The notes under the pieces were generated by a model, which saw only the letters and a list, made by a program, of their open reading frames with translations, was not told the origin of the DNA and did no database searches. A stretch of 64,000 nt of DNA from contig NZ_LMCQ01000023.1 of assembly GCF_001424835.1 (NCBI RefSeq), positions 359,666-423,665 of the forward strand, given 5' to 3'. Source of the DNA: Variovorax sp. Root318D1. Its GTDB lineage: Bacteria; Pseudomonadota; Gammaproteobacteria; Burkholderiales; Burkholderiaceae_C. Both the position numbers and the translations under genes were made by a program. Positions within the stretch are counted from its first letter, which is position 1. Each line of letters starts with the position of its first letter. Below are positions 26,268 to 35,363 of the stretch, piece by piece.

Positions 26268-26744
26268 ATGCAGAAGATCTACTCTTGCCTCTGGTTCGAC
26301 GGCAACGGTGAAGACGCGGTGAAGTTCTACACCGCCATCTTCCCTGACTCGCGCGTGACCGCCAAGCAGTTCTGGGGCGATGAGAACCCCAGCCTGAAGG
26401 GCTCGCTGCTCACCGCGACCTTCGAGCTTCAAGGGCAGGAGTTCATGGTGCTCAATGGCGGGCCGCAGTACAAGTTCACGCCGGCCATTTCGATGTGCGT
26501 GAAATGCGAGACCCAGGCCGAGGTCGACAACTACTGGGACAAGCTGCTCGAAGGCGGCGGCCAGCCGGTGCAATGCGGCTGGCTCACCGATCGCTTCGGC
26601 GTGTCGTGGCAGGTCGTGCCTATGCCCGTGATCCGGATGTTCCAGGACAAGGACCGGGCCAAGGCCGCCCGCGCCATGCAGGCGATGATGAAGATGATCA
26701 AGCTCGACATCGCCGGGGTGAAGAAAGCTTTCGACGGCGAGTGA
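26268..26744 (+). CDS. VOC-superfamily protein, PhnB/DUF1338-like (PF06983)
   Basis: A 158-residue protein often annotated as 3-demethylubiquinone-9 3-methyltransferase, though no methyltransferase motif exists. The text MQKIYSCLWFDGNGEDAVKFYTAIFPDS is the typical start of the glyoxalase/VOC fold, and WQVVP near residue 115 is the second family mark. Acts in the cytosol; function unproven. Good AGGAG about 8 bases before the ATG. Convergent with the MATE gene. Confidence 0.82.
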   Translation: MQKIYSCLWFDGNGEDAVKFYTAIFPDSRVTAKQFWGDENPSLKGSLLTATFELQGQEFMVLNGGPQYKFTPAISMCVKCETQAEVDNYWDKLLEGGGQPVQCGWLTDRFGVSWQVVPMPVIRMFQDKDRAKAARAMQAMMKMIKLDIAGVKKAFDGE

Positions 26745-26760
26745 CCCGCCGCCGCGGCCG

Positions 26761-28185
26761 CTACACCATGCGCCGGATCGCCTTCTTGCGCCACACCAGG
26801 CGGTAGTAGGCGGTCTGCAGCAGCAGCATCGCCCCGAAGGTCACGGGGTACGCATACCAGATGCCGTTGAGCCCGATGCGGTGGCTCATGAACCAGGCCA
26901 CGGGCACCTCGATGCCGATCAGGCAGAGGATCGAGATGGCCGTGGGCACCAGCACCGAACCGCTGGCCCGCATGATCCCCGAGATGGCCGAGGCCATGCC
27001 GAAGATGACGAGGCTCCACAGCATGATGTGCAGCAGCGTCTGCGCGATCTCGATCACTGGCGCGCTGGTGATGAAAAACCCCATCAGGTGGCGCGAGAAC
27101 AGGTAGCCCAGCAGCACCAGTCCGCCGGTCAGCACGAGGTTCATCAACAGCGCCGTCTTGGCGATGGCGCCCAGCCGGTCCGCACGACCCGCGCCGATGG
27201 CCTGCGCGCCAAGGATCGACGCCGTGATGGCAATCGAGATGGCCGGAAACTGCACATAGGCCACCACCTGGTTCACCGCACCATAGGCCGCGGTGGCGCT
27301 GGAGCCGTAGCTGTTGACCAGCGAGAGCAGCACCACCTCGGCCAGGGCGACCACGATCATCTGCAAGCCGGTGGGCACGCCGACCTTGAGCACCGCCTTC
27401 AAAAGCTTGGGATCGATGCGCAGGTGGCGAATGAATTCCGCGTCGGGCGCAAGCGGGCTGCCGCGCCGGCGCAGGCGCCAGCCCAGCCACAGCGTCGAGG
27501 CCACGAAGCCCACCACCGTGGCCCAGGCGGCGCTCGCAACGCCCAGTTGCGGCAGGCCGCCCCAGCCGCGGATGAGCGCCGGCGTGACGATGAGGCCGGC
27601 CGCGGTCGAAAAGATCAGCGTGAGCAGCGGCGTGACCGTGTCGCCGACCCCGCGCAGCATGGCGGTGGACAGCAGGAACACGAACAGCCCCGGCATCGCG
27701 ATCAGCATGATGCGGGCATAGCGCGTGGAGTCGGCCAACACGTCGGGCGGCGTGCCCAGGAAGGCGAGCAGCGGCGTGGTGAAGGCGCCGCCGAACACGG
27801 CCACCGCCAGCCCCAGCAGCATGCCGACCGACAGCGTGGTACCGGCGATGGCCTTGACCTTGGCGATATCGCGCGCGCCCCAGGCCTGGCCGATGAGCAC
27901 TGAAGCGCCGGCACCCAGCCCGATGACGAAGGCGATGAAGAAGAACATCACCGGGAAGAAGCTCGACACGGCCGCCAGCGCACTAACGCCGATCATCTGA
28001 CCGATGTAGATGTTGTTGATGGTGCCGGAGAGCGACTGCAGGATGTTGCTGAGCAGCATCGGCGCGAGAAAGAACAGGAAGGTCTTCCACAGCGCGCGCG
28101 GCACCCCCGCCGATGCGACCGGCGTGCTGCGCAGGCCGGTGTCATCGGTGGAGGCTTGGGTCACGGAGCCTGGCGTCGCGCTCAT
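26761..28185 (-). CDS. MATE-family efflux transporter
   Basis: A 474-residue inner-membrane exporter of the NorM/DinF/MATE class with about 12 hydrophobic segments in two related halves. Text such as PMLLSNILQSLSGTINNIYIG in TM1 and GAGASVLIGQAWGA in the first half is typical. Na+ or H+-coupled export of cationic compounds is expected. The start overlaps the stop of the DUF2239 gene by 4 bases, so the two are translationally coupled. Confidence 0.88.
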   Translation of the reverse strand: MSATPGSVTQASTDDTGLRSTPVASAGVPRALWKTFLFFLAPMLLSNILQSLSGTINNIYIGQMIGVSALAAVSSFFPVMFFFIAFVIGLGAGASVLIGQAWGARDIAKVKAIAGTTLSVGMLLGLAVAVFGGAFTTPLLAFLGTPPDVLADSTRYARIMLIAMPGLFVFLLSTAMLRGVGDTVTPLLTLIFSTAAGLIVTPALIRGWGGLPQLGVASAAWATVVGFVASTLWLGWRLRRRGSPLAPDAEFIRHLRIDPKLLKAVLKVGVPTGLQMIVVALAEVVLLSLVNSYGSSATAAYGAVNQVVAYVQFPAISIAITASILGAQAIGAGRADRLGAIAKTALLMNLVLTGGLVLLGYLFSRHLMGFFITSAPVIEIAQTLLHIMLWSLVIFGMASAISGIMRASGSVLVPTAISILCLIGIEVPVAWFMSHRIGLNGIWYAYPVTFGAMLLLQTAYYRLVWRKKAIRRMV

Positions 28186-28769
28186 GCGGCGCTCCAGCCG
28201 GCTGCGGACAGCTTTTGCAGATGCGCCTGGATGTCTTCAGGCCAGGATGCGACCAGCTCATTGAAGCGCTCGCGTTCGCCCGCGAACAGCGCGCGCGTGG
28301 CTTCCTCGAAGCCGGGCAGGTCGCCTGCGATGGCCGTCATGAACCGGTAGGCAGCTTCGCGCGCGGCACGCTCCGTGTCGCGGTCCGCGTTGACGCGGCG
28401 CGCTTCGTCGACGAGGCGCCGCAATGCGACCGAGGCACCGCCAGGCTGGCGTCCGAGCCAGTCCCAGTGGCGCGGCAGCAGGGTGACCTCGCGCGCCACC
28501 ACGCCGAGCTTGGGACGCCCGACGCCACGCGGCGCTTCGTCGTGGGCCTCGGGTTCCGCGGGCGCAGCCTCTTCGCGCAAGTCGAGGTCGACCTGCGCGC
28601 CGGTCGAATCGTCGAACAGCAGCACGGAAGCGGCATCGACGCGTTGGCGCAACTGCGCGAGCACGTCAGCCCGCGTGCCGCCGGCGACGCGCTGGAAGCC
28701 GGAAAAAGCGGTGAGGGTGGAGGAGGCCGAGGCTGTTGGTGTTGTTGATGCCAGCGTAGAGGTGTTCAT
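28182..28769 (-). CDS. DUF2239-family protein
   Basis: A 195-residue protein from ATG 28769 (MNTSTLAS). After a Ser/Thr/Ala-rich N-terminus it carries FSGFQRVAGGTRADVLAQLR, VLLFDDSTGAQVDLDL and RPKLGVVAREVTLLPRHWDWL, the hallmarks of DUF2239. No biochemical role is known to me. The C-terminal part (about 125-190) is helical and charged. First gene of a two-gene operon with a MATE exporter, under a striking paired operator immediately upstream. Confidence 0.8.
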   Translation of the reverse strand: MNTSTLASTTPTASASSTLTAFSGFQRVAGGTRADVLAQLRQRVDAASVLLFDDSTGAQVDLDLREEAAPAEPEAHDEAPRGVGRPKLGVVAREVTLLPRHWDWLGRQPGGASVALRRLVDEARRVNADRDTERAAREAAYRFMTAIAGDLPGFEEATRALFAGERERFNELVASWPEDIQAHLQKLSAAGWSAA

Positions 28770-28776
28770 GCGGCTG

Positions 28777-28821
28777 ATTTTATCCGGGTAAAACGAAGAA
28801 TGCAATCTACCCGGATAAAAT
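28777..28821. promoter_or_regulatory. Paired CCGG-centred operator upstream of DUF2239-MATE operon
   Basis: A perfect 14-base inverted repeat: ATTTTATCCGGGTA at 28777-28790 and its complement at 28808-28821, with a 17-base spacer. Each arm is itself nearly palindromic (TTTTAtCCGGgTAAAA at 28778-28793). The two CCGG centres are 27 bases apart. It begins 7 bases upstream of the DUF2239 start codon, where promoter or 5' UTR must lie. The cognate regulator is not in this window. Confidence 0.7.
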
Positions 28822-28824
28822 TAA

Positions 28825-29328
28825 CTACTGCAGTGCTTGGCCGCGCAGCTGGCGCCAAACGCGGTAGATCCGCCGGTTGAACGCGCGCACCAAGCGCCAG
28901 GGGCGGCTTTCGCGAACCAGCGTCAACACGCGGTCCTTCCAGGCTTTCCAGCGCGGGTACCAGCGTGCAAAGAGGGGAATGCGCATGAGCGCGCCTTCGA
29001 CCAGCTGAAAGATGCGCGCCACGAAAGCGGTGCCGATCAGCTTGGCAACGATCAATACCGTCACGCCGCTGGCCGCATGGCCGCGGCCGAACAGGAAGAG
29101 GGCCAGCACCTTGACTGGCAGCAGCAGGAGAACGGGCAGCAGGAAAGCCAGCAAGGCGCCCCAGGGCGGCAGCTTGCGAAGCCAGTCTTCGGCGCGTGCC
29201 CACAATGGCAGGCGCGCCAGGCTGCGGACCAGCGCGGCAAGCGGCTCCCAACCCCATTCCTCGAACAGAAGAATGGGCACGAGCAGCGCCGCGGCAAGGG
29301 CGCGCAGGAGTCGGGTGAAGATGCGCAT
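28825..29328 (-). CDS. Membrane protein, unknown function
   Basis: A 167-residue protein starting MRIFTRLLRALAAALL. Hydrophobic segments at about residues 8-24, 57-79 and 82-104 and a strongly basic C-terminal tail suggest an inner-membrane protein with a cytoplasmic tail. It is last in the minus-strand series after the uxuB-like gene (49-base gap), so it may be read through from the sugar-acid operon, but functional linkage is not evident. Confidence 0.62.
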   Translation of the reverse strand: MRIFTRLLRALAAALLVPILLFEEWGWEPLAALVRSLARLPLWARAEDWLRKLPPWGALLAFLLPVLLLLPVKVLALFLFGRGHAASGVTVLIVAKLIGTAFVARIFQLVEGALMRIPLFARWYPRWKAWKDRVLTLVRESRPWRLVRAFNRRIYRVWRQLRGQALQ

Positions 29329-29377
29329 GGCCAAGGCATTGTGACTGCGGGCCGCGCCCGCCCACTCAGGCCGCCGC

Positions 29378-30895
29378 TCAGGCGAGGGTCGCCAGCGTCT
29401 GGAGCACGCCCACTTCGCGCAGTGCACGCAGTTGCGCGGCCACGGCGGAGACGAAACGCGCATCGCGTCCCAGGTCGTTGCCGAACACCGGCGCGAAAGC
29501 CGCGAGCGCGGCCACGCGCGCTTCGTCGGCTTGCGCCGGTTCGGCCGTTCCCGCGGCGCGTTCGGCCGCCGCGCAGCGTTCGGCCAGCGCATCGGCCAAG
29601 GGGTCCTGGATCTCGTGGCGGTGGCCCAGTTCGTCCACGCCGCGCAGGTAGTGCAGCCAGGCCGCGACGGCGAGCGCAAGGCAGTCGATGGGGGCGCCGG
29701 CGGCGAGCCGATCGCGCACGGTGCCCAGCAGGCGCTGCGGCAGCTTCTGCGAGCCATCCATCGCGATCTGCGCCGTGCGGTGGGCCAGCGCCGGGTTGGC
29801 GAAGCGCTCGAGCAGGCGCTGGCGATAGGCATCGATATCCAGCCCCGGCAGCACCGGGAGCGTGGGCGCGATTTCCTCGCGCATGAGCCGATCGAGGTAG
29901 CGGTGCAGGGCCGGTGTGCCGACGGCGCGGTCGACCGTATCGAGACCGGCCATCGCGCCCAGGTACGCGAGGGCGGAATGCGCCCCGTTGACCATGCGCA
30001 GCTTCAGCGTTTCGAAGGGGCGAGCATCGGACACGAAGCGAGCGCCGCCCGCATCCCAGGCCGGACGGCCGGCTGCGAAATCGTCCTCCACCACCCATTC
30101 GAGAAAGCGTTCGCCGACCACCGGCCAAGCATCTTCCAGCCCGAGCGCGGCGTTCACCTGAGCGCGATCGGCCGCGGTGGTGCGCGGCACGATGCGGTCC
30201 ACCATCGAACACGGAAAACTGCAATGTTCGGCAATCCAGCGTGCAAGCTGAGGATCGACGAGCTGCGCGAAGTCCAGCACCAGGCCGCGCAGCAGGTGGC
30301 CGTTGGAGGGCAGGTTGTCGAGCGACAGCAAGGTCACCGGCGCCAGCCCGCGCAGCTGACGCAGGCGCAGGCCCGAGACCAGGAAGCCGAGCGTGCCGCG
30401 CGGCGCATCGGGGCGCGCCAGATCGTGCCGCACGTCGGGATGATCGGTGCGCAGCGCACCCGTGGCCGGATCGTGGCAGTAGCCTTTTTCCGTGACGGTG
30501 AGGCTGACGATGCGAGTCGAGGGGTGGGCGATGCGCGCAAGTACCGCGGCCGGGTCTTCGGGCGCGACCTGCACGCCGAGCAGGCAGCCGATGACCTGCA
30601 ACGACGCGCGCGGCGTGCCGGCCCCGTCCACGTCGCGCAGCGAGAGCGTGTAGAGGCCGTCCTGCGGCGCAAGCGCATCACGCGTTTCGGCGCTGCGCAG
30701 CGACACGCCGGCAATGCCCCAGCTGAGGTCGCCGCTCGCATGCAGCGCCGCCTCGTTGACGGCAGCCAGGTGCCCGCGCTGGAACGCGCCGACGCCAAGA
30801 TGGACGATGCCGGTCTCGAGCGCGGCTCGGTCATAGGCGGGGCGTGACACCGTGGGCGGCAGCGCGGCCAGCGTGTCGGGGTGCAGCCTCTGCAT
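29378..30895 (-). CDS. uxuB: Mannitol dehydrogenase family, UxuB-like mannonate/fructuronate oxidoreductase
   Basis: A 505-residue long-chain polyol dehydrogenase. The NAD-binding segment IVHLGVGAFQRGH lies near residues 29-41 and the catalytic block KLRMVNGAHS (Lys-x4-Asn-x2-His) near 298. The family interconverts D-mannonate and D-fructuronate, mannitol and fructose, or tagaturonate and altronate. Adjacent to ManD, the mannonate reading is most likely. A GTG at 30904 would overlap the manD stop, but ATG 30895 is preferred. Length fits UxuB (about 486). Confidence 0.8.
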   Translation of the reverse strand: MQRLHPDTLAALPPTVSRPAYDRAALETGIVHLGVGAFQRGHLAAVNEAALHASGDLSWGIAGVSLRSAETRDALAPQDGLYTLSLRDVDGAGTPRASLQVIGCLLGVQVAPEDPAAVLARIAHPSTRIVSLTVTEKGYCHDPATGALRTDHPDVRHDLARPDAPRGTLGFLVSGLRLRQLRGLAPVTLLSLDNLPSNGHLLRGLVLDFAQLVDPQLARWIAEHCSFPCSMVDRIVPRTTAADRAQVNAALGLEDAWPVVGERFLEWVVEDDFAAGRPAWDAGGARFVSDARPFETLKLRMVNGAHSALAYLGAMAGLDTVDRAVGTPALHRYLDRLMREEIAPTLPVLPGLDIDAYRQRLLERFANPALAHRTAQIAMDGSQKLPQRLLGTVRDRLAAGAPIDCLALAVAAWLHYLRGVDELGHRHEIQDPLADALAERCAAAERAAGTAEPAQADEARVAALAAFAPVFGNDLGRDARFVSAVAAQLRALREVGVLQTLATLA

Positions 30896-30900
30896 GGCGC

Positions 30901-32112
30901 TCACCAGTTCCAAAGCGTGCCGTCGTGCTGCTGGCGGTTCACCGGCAGGTAGGCGCGCTTGTAGGGGTACTTTGCGGCCAGCGCCTCGTCGATCTCCACG
31001 CCGTGGCCGGGCACGTCGCCGGGGTAGAGCATGCCTTGATCGAAGGTGTAAGCGTGCGGGAACACCGCATCGGTTTCCTCGGTGTGGCGCATGTATTCCT
31101 GGATGCCGAAGTTGGGCACCCACAGGTCGAAATGCAGCGCCGCGCCCATGCACACCGGCGACAGATCGGTGGCGCCGTGGCAGCCCGTGCGCACCTGGTA
31201 GAGCGAGGCCAGGTCGGCGATGCGGCGCAGGTGCGTGATGCCGCCGGCATGGACCACAGTGGCGCGGACGTAGTCGATCAGCTGGTTCTCGATCAGCTCC
31301 TTGCAGTCCCAGATGGAGTTGAAGATCTCGCCCACCGCCAGCGGCGTGGTGGTGTGCTGGCGGATAAGGCGGAAGGCGTCCTGGTTCTCGGCCGGCGTTG
31401 CGTCCTCCATCCAGAAAAGGTTGAAGGGCTCCAGCGACTTGCCCAGGCGTCCCGCCTCGATGGGCGTGAGGCGGTGGTGCACGTCGTGCAGCAGGTGGTG
31501 CTCGAAGCCGAGCTTTTCGCGGATGCGCTCGAACAGCTTGGGCGTGTGGCGCAGGTACTTTTCGGTGGACCAGTCGTGCTCGGAGGGCAGGTCGGCATCG
31601 GCGGGTTCGTAGAACAGCGTGCCCTTGCCGACGCCATAGACTTTTTCCAGCCCCGGCACGCCGCTCTGCGCGCGGATGGCCTTGTAGCCGGCGTCCGCAT
31701 AGCGCAGCACCTCGTCCACCGTGTGCTCGATGTCGCTGCCGTTGGCATGGCCATAGACCATCACGCCGGTGCGGCTCTTGCCACCCAGAAGCTGATACAG
31801 CGGCAGGCCCGCGGCCTTGGCCTTGATGTCCCACAGCGCGGTGTCCACTGCGGCAATGGAGGTCATGGTCACCGGGCCGCGGCGCCAGTAGGCGCCCTTG
31901 TAGAGGTACTGCCAGATGTCCTCGATCTGGTGCGCATCGCGACCGATCAGGCAGGGGATGACATGCTCGGTGAGGTAGGCGGCCACGGAGAGTTCGCGCC
32001 CGTTGAGCGTGGCATCGCCGATGCCGGTCAGGCCTTCGTCGGTTTCGATCTTGAGGGTGACGAAGTTGCGGCCAGGGCTGCAAACGATGACGCGGGCGTT
32101 GGTGATTTTCAT
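30901..32112 (-). CDS. manD: D-mannonate dehydratase, ManD/RspA family
   Basis: A 403-residue enolase-superfamily dehydratase. All residues described for the family are found at the expected numbers: metal ligands Asp210, Glu236 and Glu262, and catalytic Arg147, Tyr159 and His212 (numbering from MKITNARVIV). The reaction is D-mannonate (some members D-gluconate) to 2-keto-3-deoxygluconate. RspA-type low-efficiency members serve L-gulonate or L-idonate pathways; whether this one is high- or low-efficiency cannot be told here. Lies between the UxuB-like gene and the ABC transporter. Confidence 0.88.
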   Translation of the reverse strand: MKITNARVIVCSPGRNFVTLKIETDEGLTGIGDATLNGRELSVAAYLTEHVIPCLIGRDAHQIEDIWQYLYKGAYWRRGPVTMTSIAAVDTALWDIKAKAAGLPLYQLLGGKSRTGVMVYGHANGSDIEHTVDEVLRYADAGYKAIRAQSGVPGLEKVYGVGKGTLFYEPADADLPSEHDWSTEKYLRHTPKLFERIREKLGFEHHLLHDVHHRLTPIEAGRLGKSLEPFNLFWMEDATPAENQDAFRLIRQHTTTPLAVGEIFNSIWDCKELIENQLIDYVRATVVHAGGITHLRRIADLASLYQVRTGCHGATDLSPVCMGAALHFDLWVPNFGIQEYMRHTEETDAVFPHAYTFDQGMLYPGDVPGHGVEIDEALAAKYPYKRAYLPVNRQQHDGTLWNW

Positions 32113-32149
32113 GGTTGAAGCGAGAAAAGATGGCGGCGGCGTTCGTTCG

Positions 32150-32935
32150 TCAGCCGTTCCAGCCGAGATGGCCGAGGAAGTCGCGCGTGCGCTCCACGGT
32201 GGGGTGCTCGAAGATCTGCGCCGGCGGGCCCTGTTCGATGATGGCGCCGGACTCGAACACCACCACCCAGTCGGCCACGCGCCGCGCAAAGCCCATTTCA
32301 TGCGTGACCACGATCATGGTCATGCCCTCCTGGGCGAGCTTTTGCATCACGCTGAGCACTTCGCCCACGGTCTCGGGGTCGAGCGCGGAGGTGGGCTCGT
32401 CGAAAAGCATCACCTCCGGCTCCATGGCCAGCGCGCGGGCAATCGCCACGCGCTGCTGCTGGCCGCCGGAGAGGTTGGCCGGGAAGCTGCCGGCCTTGGC
32501 CGAGAGGCCGACCTTTTCCAGCAGTGCCATGGCGCGCGCCTTGGCTTCGGCCTCGCGCATGCCCAGCACGGTGATGGGGCCCATGGCCACGTTGTCGAGC
32601 GCCGATTTGTGCGGGAACAGCTCGAAGCTCTGGAACACCATGCCCATGCGCTGGCGCACCTTGCGCACGGCCGACTCCTGCACGGGCAGCGGCACGCCGT
32701 CGATCAGCACACGCCCGCCGTTGATCGTCTCCAGTGCGTTGGTACAGCGCAGAAGAGTCGACTTGCCCGAGCCGGAAGGGCCGATCAGGCACATCACCTC
32801 GCCCTTGTGGACCTGCAGCGAGACGCCGTTGAGCGCCACGAAGTCGCCATAGAGCTTTCGCACGTCCTCATAGACCAGCACCGGCGGCTGGTCGGCGTTC
32901 TTGCGCGCGGGGGCGCGGGCGATGTCGTTCATCAT
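32150..32935 (-). CDS. ABC transporter ATPase, polar amino acid (GlnQ/HisP) type
   Basis: A 261-residue ATPase. Walker A is GPSGSGKST near residue 52, the signature LSGGQQQR near 157 and Walker B MLFDEPTSALD near 177. The GlnQ/HisP wording is typical of amino acid importers, but such systems also carry sugar acids. The start overlaps the stop of the first permease by 4 bases. Confidence 0.9.
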   Translation of the reverse strand: MMNDIARAPARKNADQPPVLVYEDVRKLYGDFVALNGVSLQVHKGEVMCLIGPSGSGKSTLLRCTNALETINGGRVLIDGVPLPVQESAVRKVRQRMGMVFQSFELFPHKSALDNVAMGPITVLGMREAEAKARAMALLEKVGLSAKAGSFPANLSGGQQQRVAIARALAMEPEVMLFDEPTSALDPETVGEVLSVMQKLAQEGMTMIVVTHEMGFARRVADWVVVFESGAIIEQGPPAQIFEHPTVERTRDFLGHLGWNG

Positions 32936-33591
32936 TCCTTGACTCCATATTTGCGGTGGATCCAGTCCACCAGCTTGGCTTGCGGGTAGCCCATCAGCCA
33001 GTAGAGAACGGCCATGGCGGTGAGCATCTCCAGCACGCGGAAGGTCTGCGCGCGGATCTGCATTGCCGAATAGGCCAGCTCGCTCACGGCAATGACCGAC
33101 ACCAGCGAGGTGTCCTTGAAGAGCGAGACCCAGGTGCTCGCGATCACCGGCAGGATGCGGCGCCCCGCCTGCGGGATAACCACCTTGAACATGGCCTGGC
33201 GGCGCGACATGCCCATGGCGAGCGCCGCCTCCAGCTGCCCCTTGCGGATGGAGTTGATGCCGGCGCGAAAGGTCTCGGCGTTGTAGGCGGAGATGTTGAG
33301 CACCAAGGCCACCAGTGCGGTGACGAGCGGCGAGAGCTGGAACTCGACCGCCATCGGCATCACGTAGAAGACCCAGTAGATGACCAGGATCAACGGCAGG
33401 TTGCGGAAGAACTCCACGAAGCCGAGCGAGGCGGACTGCAGCAGCTTGTTGGACGACAGGCGCATGAGCGCCAGCATGATGCCGCCCGGCACGGCCAACA
33501 GCATGGTCAGCACCGTCAGCCCGACGGTGAGCGCCGCGCCTTCGAGCAAGGCCTGGCGGTGCGTCCAGATCACGGACCAGTCGAAAGTCAT
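32932..33591 (-). CDS. ABC transporter permease, His/Glu/Gln type
   Basis: A 219-residue inner-membrane permease with about five hydrophobic helices. The EAA loop carries EAALAMGMSRRQAMFKVVIPQ near residues 120-141, the contact site for the ATPase. Pairs with the next permease as a heterodimer. Starts 16 bases after the upstream permease stop. Confidence 0.9.
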   Translation of the reverse strand: MTFDWSVIWTHRQALLEGAALTVGLTVLTMLLAVPGGIMLALMRLSSNKLLQSASLGFVEFFRNLPLILVIYWVFYVMPMAVEFQLSPLVTALVALVLNISAYNAETFRAGINSIRKGQLEAALAMGMSRRQAMFKVVIPQAGRRILPVIASTWVSLFKDTSLVSVIAVSELAYSAMQIRAQTFRVLEMLTAMAVLYWLMGYPQAKLVDWIHRKYGVKE

Positions 33592-33607
33592 TGGGTGGTC
33601 CTTTTCA

Positions 33608-34273
33608 TCATGAACGCCCCAGATGAGCGACGCGGTGGTACAGCCTGTCGATGCCGCGCGTGACCGGGAACAGGATCACGAAATACGCCACCATCACCGC
33701 GGTGAAAACTTCCACCGGCCGGTAGCTCTGCCCCGCCACGGTCTCGGCGCGATGCATCAGCTCGGGCACGGCAATCACCGTGGCAATGGCCGTGTCCTTG
33801 ATGGCGATGGTGAGGATCGAGCCGAAGGCCGGCAGCATGCGGATGGTGGCCTGCGGCAGCAGCACCTTGCGCAGCAGCTGCGCGCGCGACATGCCCAGCG
33901 CCAGGGCGGCACGCGTTTGGCCCGGCCGGATGGACTCGATGCCGGCGCGGATCACCTCGGCGGCATAGGCCGCGATGTGCAGCGTCAGTGCGATCACGGC
34001 CGCCCAGAACGGCGAGAACGTGAAACCCACGAGCAGCGGAAACGCAAAGTACATCCACACCAGCACCACCAGCACGGGAATGGCGCGCATGGAGTCGATG
34101 TAGAAGACGAGCACCGGGCGCAGCCAGCCAGGGCCGTACAGCCGCAGCAGCGCGATCACCAGGCCCGCCAGGATGCTGGTGACGGCACTGATGAGGCTGA
34201 GCGCCACCGTGACGCCCAGGCCGCTGGCAAAGAAGCGCCAGTTGTCCGCAATCGGCGAGAAATCGAATTCCAT
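33608..34273 (-). CDS. ABC transporter permease, His/Glu/Gln type
   Basis: A 221-residue permease paralogous to its neighbour. The EAA loop reads RAALALGMSRAQLLRKVLLPQ near residues 120-141. N-terminus MEFDFSPIADNW matches the GltJ/HisQ group. Second half of the membrane channel of the putative sugar-acid importer. Confidence 0.9.
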   Translation of the reverse strand: MEFDFSPIADNWRFFASGLGVTVALSLISAVTSILAGLVIALLRLYGPGWLRPVLVFYIDSMRAIPVLVVLVWMYFAFPLLVGFTFSPFWAAVIALTLHIAAYAAEVIRAGIESIRPGQTRAALALGMSRAQLLRKVLLPQATIRMLPAFGSILTIAIKDTAIATVIAVPELMHRAETVAGQSYRPVEVFTAVMVAYFVILFPVTRGIDRLYHRVAHLGRS

Positions 34274-34321
34274 TGAAGCTCCGCGAAAGTAGGGCGGGAG
34301 GGGCAGCGGCAGGCAATCCCG

Positions 34322-35359
34322 TCAGAACGTGACGAGCACCTTCATCGCACGGTGCCGGTCCGCCGCCAGTGCGAAGGCGTCGTGCACGCGCGCCACCGGG
34401 ACCGCCTCGGTCAGCAGGGGCGACACGTCCAGCACGCCGCGGCTCAGGTAGTCCACGGCCCAGGCGTATTCGTCGACGAAGCGGAAGCTGCCGACCAGGT
34501 GCAGGCTCTTGACCATGATCTGGTTGAAGGGGCAGCTCTCGCTGTTGCCGCCGAGCGTGCCCACTTGCACGATGGTGCCGCGCGGGCGCGTCGACCGGAT
34601 GCAATTGGCCAGGCCGTCGTAGTGCCCCGAGACCTCGAAGCACGCATCGACCTGGCCCTTGTCCGCCGCCAGCGCCTGCAGCGCATCAGGCTCCTTGGCC
34701 GCATTGATGGTGCGCGTCGCGCCCACGCGGGTGCAGGCCGCGAGCGTCTCGTCGACGATGTCCACCGCGATCAGCTGGCTCGCGCCCGCAAGCTTGGCGG
34801 CCATGAGGATCAGCGCGCCGATGGGGCCGGCGCCCACCACCATCACCGTCTTGCCGAGCAGCGAGCCGGCCTCCTGCACCGCATGCAGCGCCACGGCCAG
34901 CGGCTCGCCGAAGGCGGCCAGCTCGAACGACAGCGTGTCGGGCACGGCGAGGCACTGCGTGGCCTCCACCACCACCTGCTCGCGCATCGCGCCCTGCATG
35001 TGCGGCCAGCGGCTGGCGCTGCCGAAGAAGTGCACGTTCTCGCAGTGATTGGAAGCGCCCGCGCGGCAGAAGCGGCAGACACCGCAGGTGCGCGACGGGT
35101 TGAGGGCGACGCGGTCGCCGGGCTTCACCGAGCTGACTTGCGCGCCCACTTCGATGACTTGCCCGGAGGCCTCGTGTCCCGGCGTCAGCGGCGCGCGGAT
35201 GACGAAGTCGCCGACGCGGCCGTGGCGGTAGTAGTGCAGGTCGGAGCCGCAGATGCCCACCGCCTTGACGGCCACGCGCACCTGGGTGGGCGACAGCGCT
35301 TCCGACGGGCGTTCGGCAAGGCGCAGGTCGAGTGCGCCGTGGATTTCGCAGTTCAGCAT
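34322..35359 (-). CDS. idnD: Zn-dependent L-idonate/L-gulonate 5-dehydrogenase
   Basis: A 345-residue MDR-family dehydrogenase. Catalytic zinc ligands Cys37 (GICGSD) and His62-Glu63 are present, as are the structural-zinc cysteines 92, 95, 98 and 106. The cofactor motif VGAGPIGAL lies near residue 175. IdnD oxidises L-idonate to 5-ketogluconate; close homologues oxidise L-gulonate to D-fructuronate. With UxuB-like and ManD enzymes in the same operon the L-gulonate to fructuronate step is attractive (inference). Four bases separate it from the upstream binding protein. Confidence 0.85.
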   Translation of the reverse strand: MLNCEIHGALDLRLAERPSEALSPTQVRVAVKAVGICGSDLHYYRHGRVGDFVIRAPLTPGHEASGQVIEVGAQVSSVKPGDRVALNPSRTCGVCRFCRAGASNHCENVHFFGSASRWPHMQGAMREQVVVEATQCLAVPDTLSFELAAFGEPLAVALHAVQEAGSLLGKTVMVVGAGPIGALILMAAKLAGASQLIAVDIVDETLAACTRVGATRTINAAKEPDALQALAADKGQVDACFEVSGHYDGLANCIRSTRPRGTIVQVGTLGGNSESCPFNQIMVKSLHLVGSFRFVDEYAWAVDYLSRGVLDVSPLLTEAVPVARVHDAFALAADRHRAMKVLVTF

Positions 35360-35363
35360 GGCG

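Noticed and set aside
30904..30904. GTG start for the UxuB-like gene overlapping the manD stop
   Set aside because: It would give only three more residues; the ATG at 30895 is a plain start and no stronger ribosome site favours GTG.
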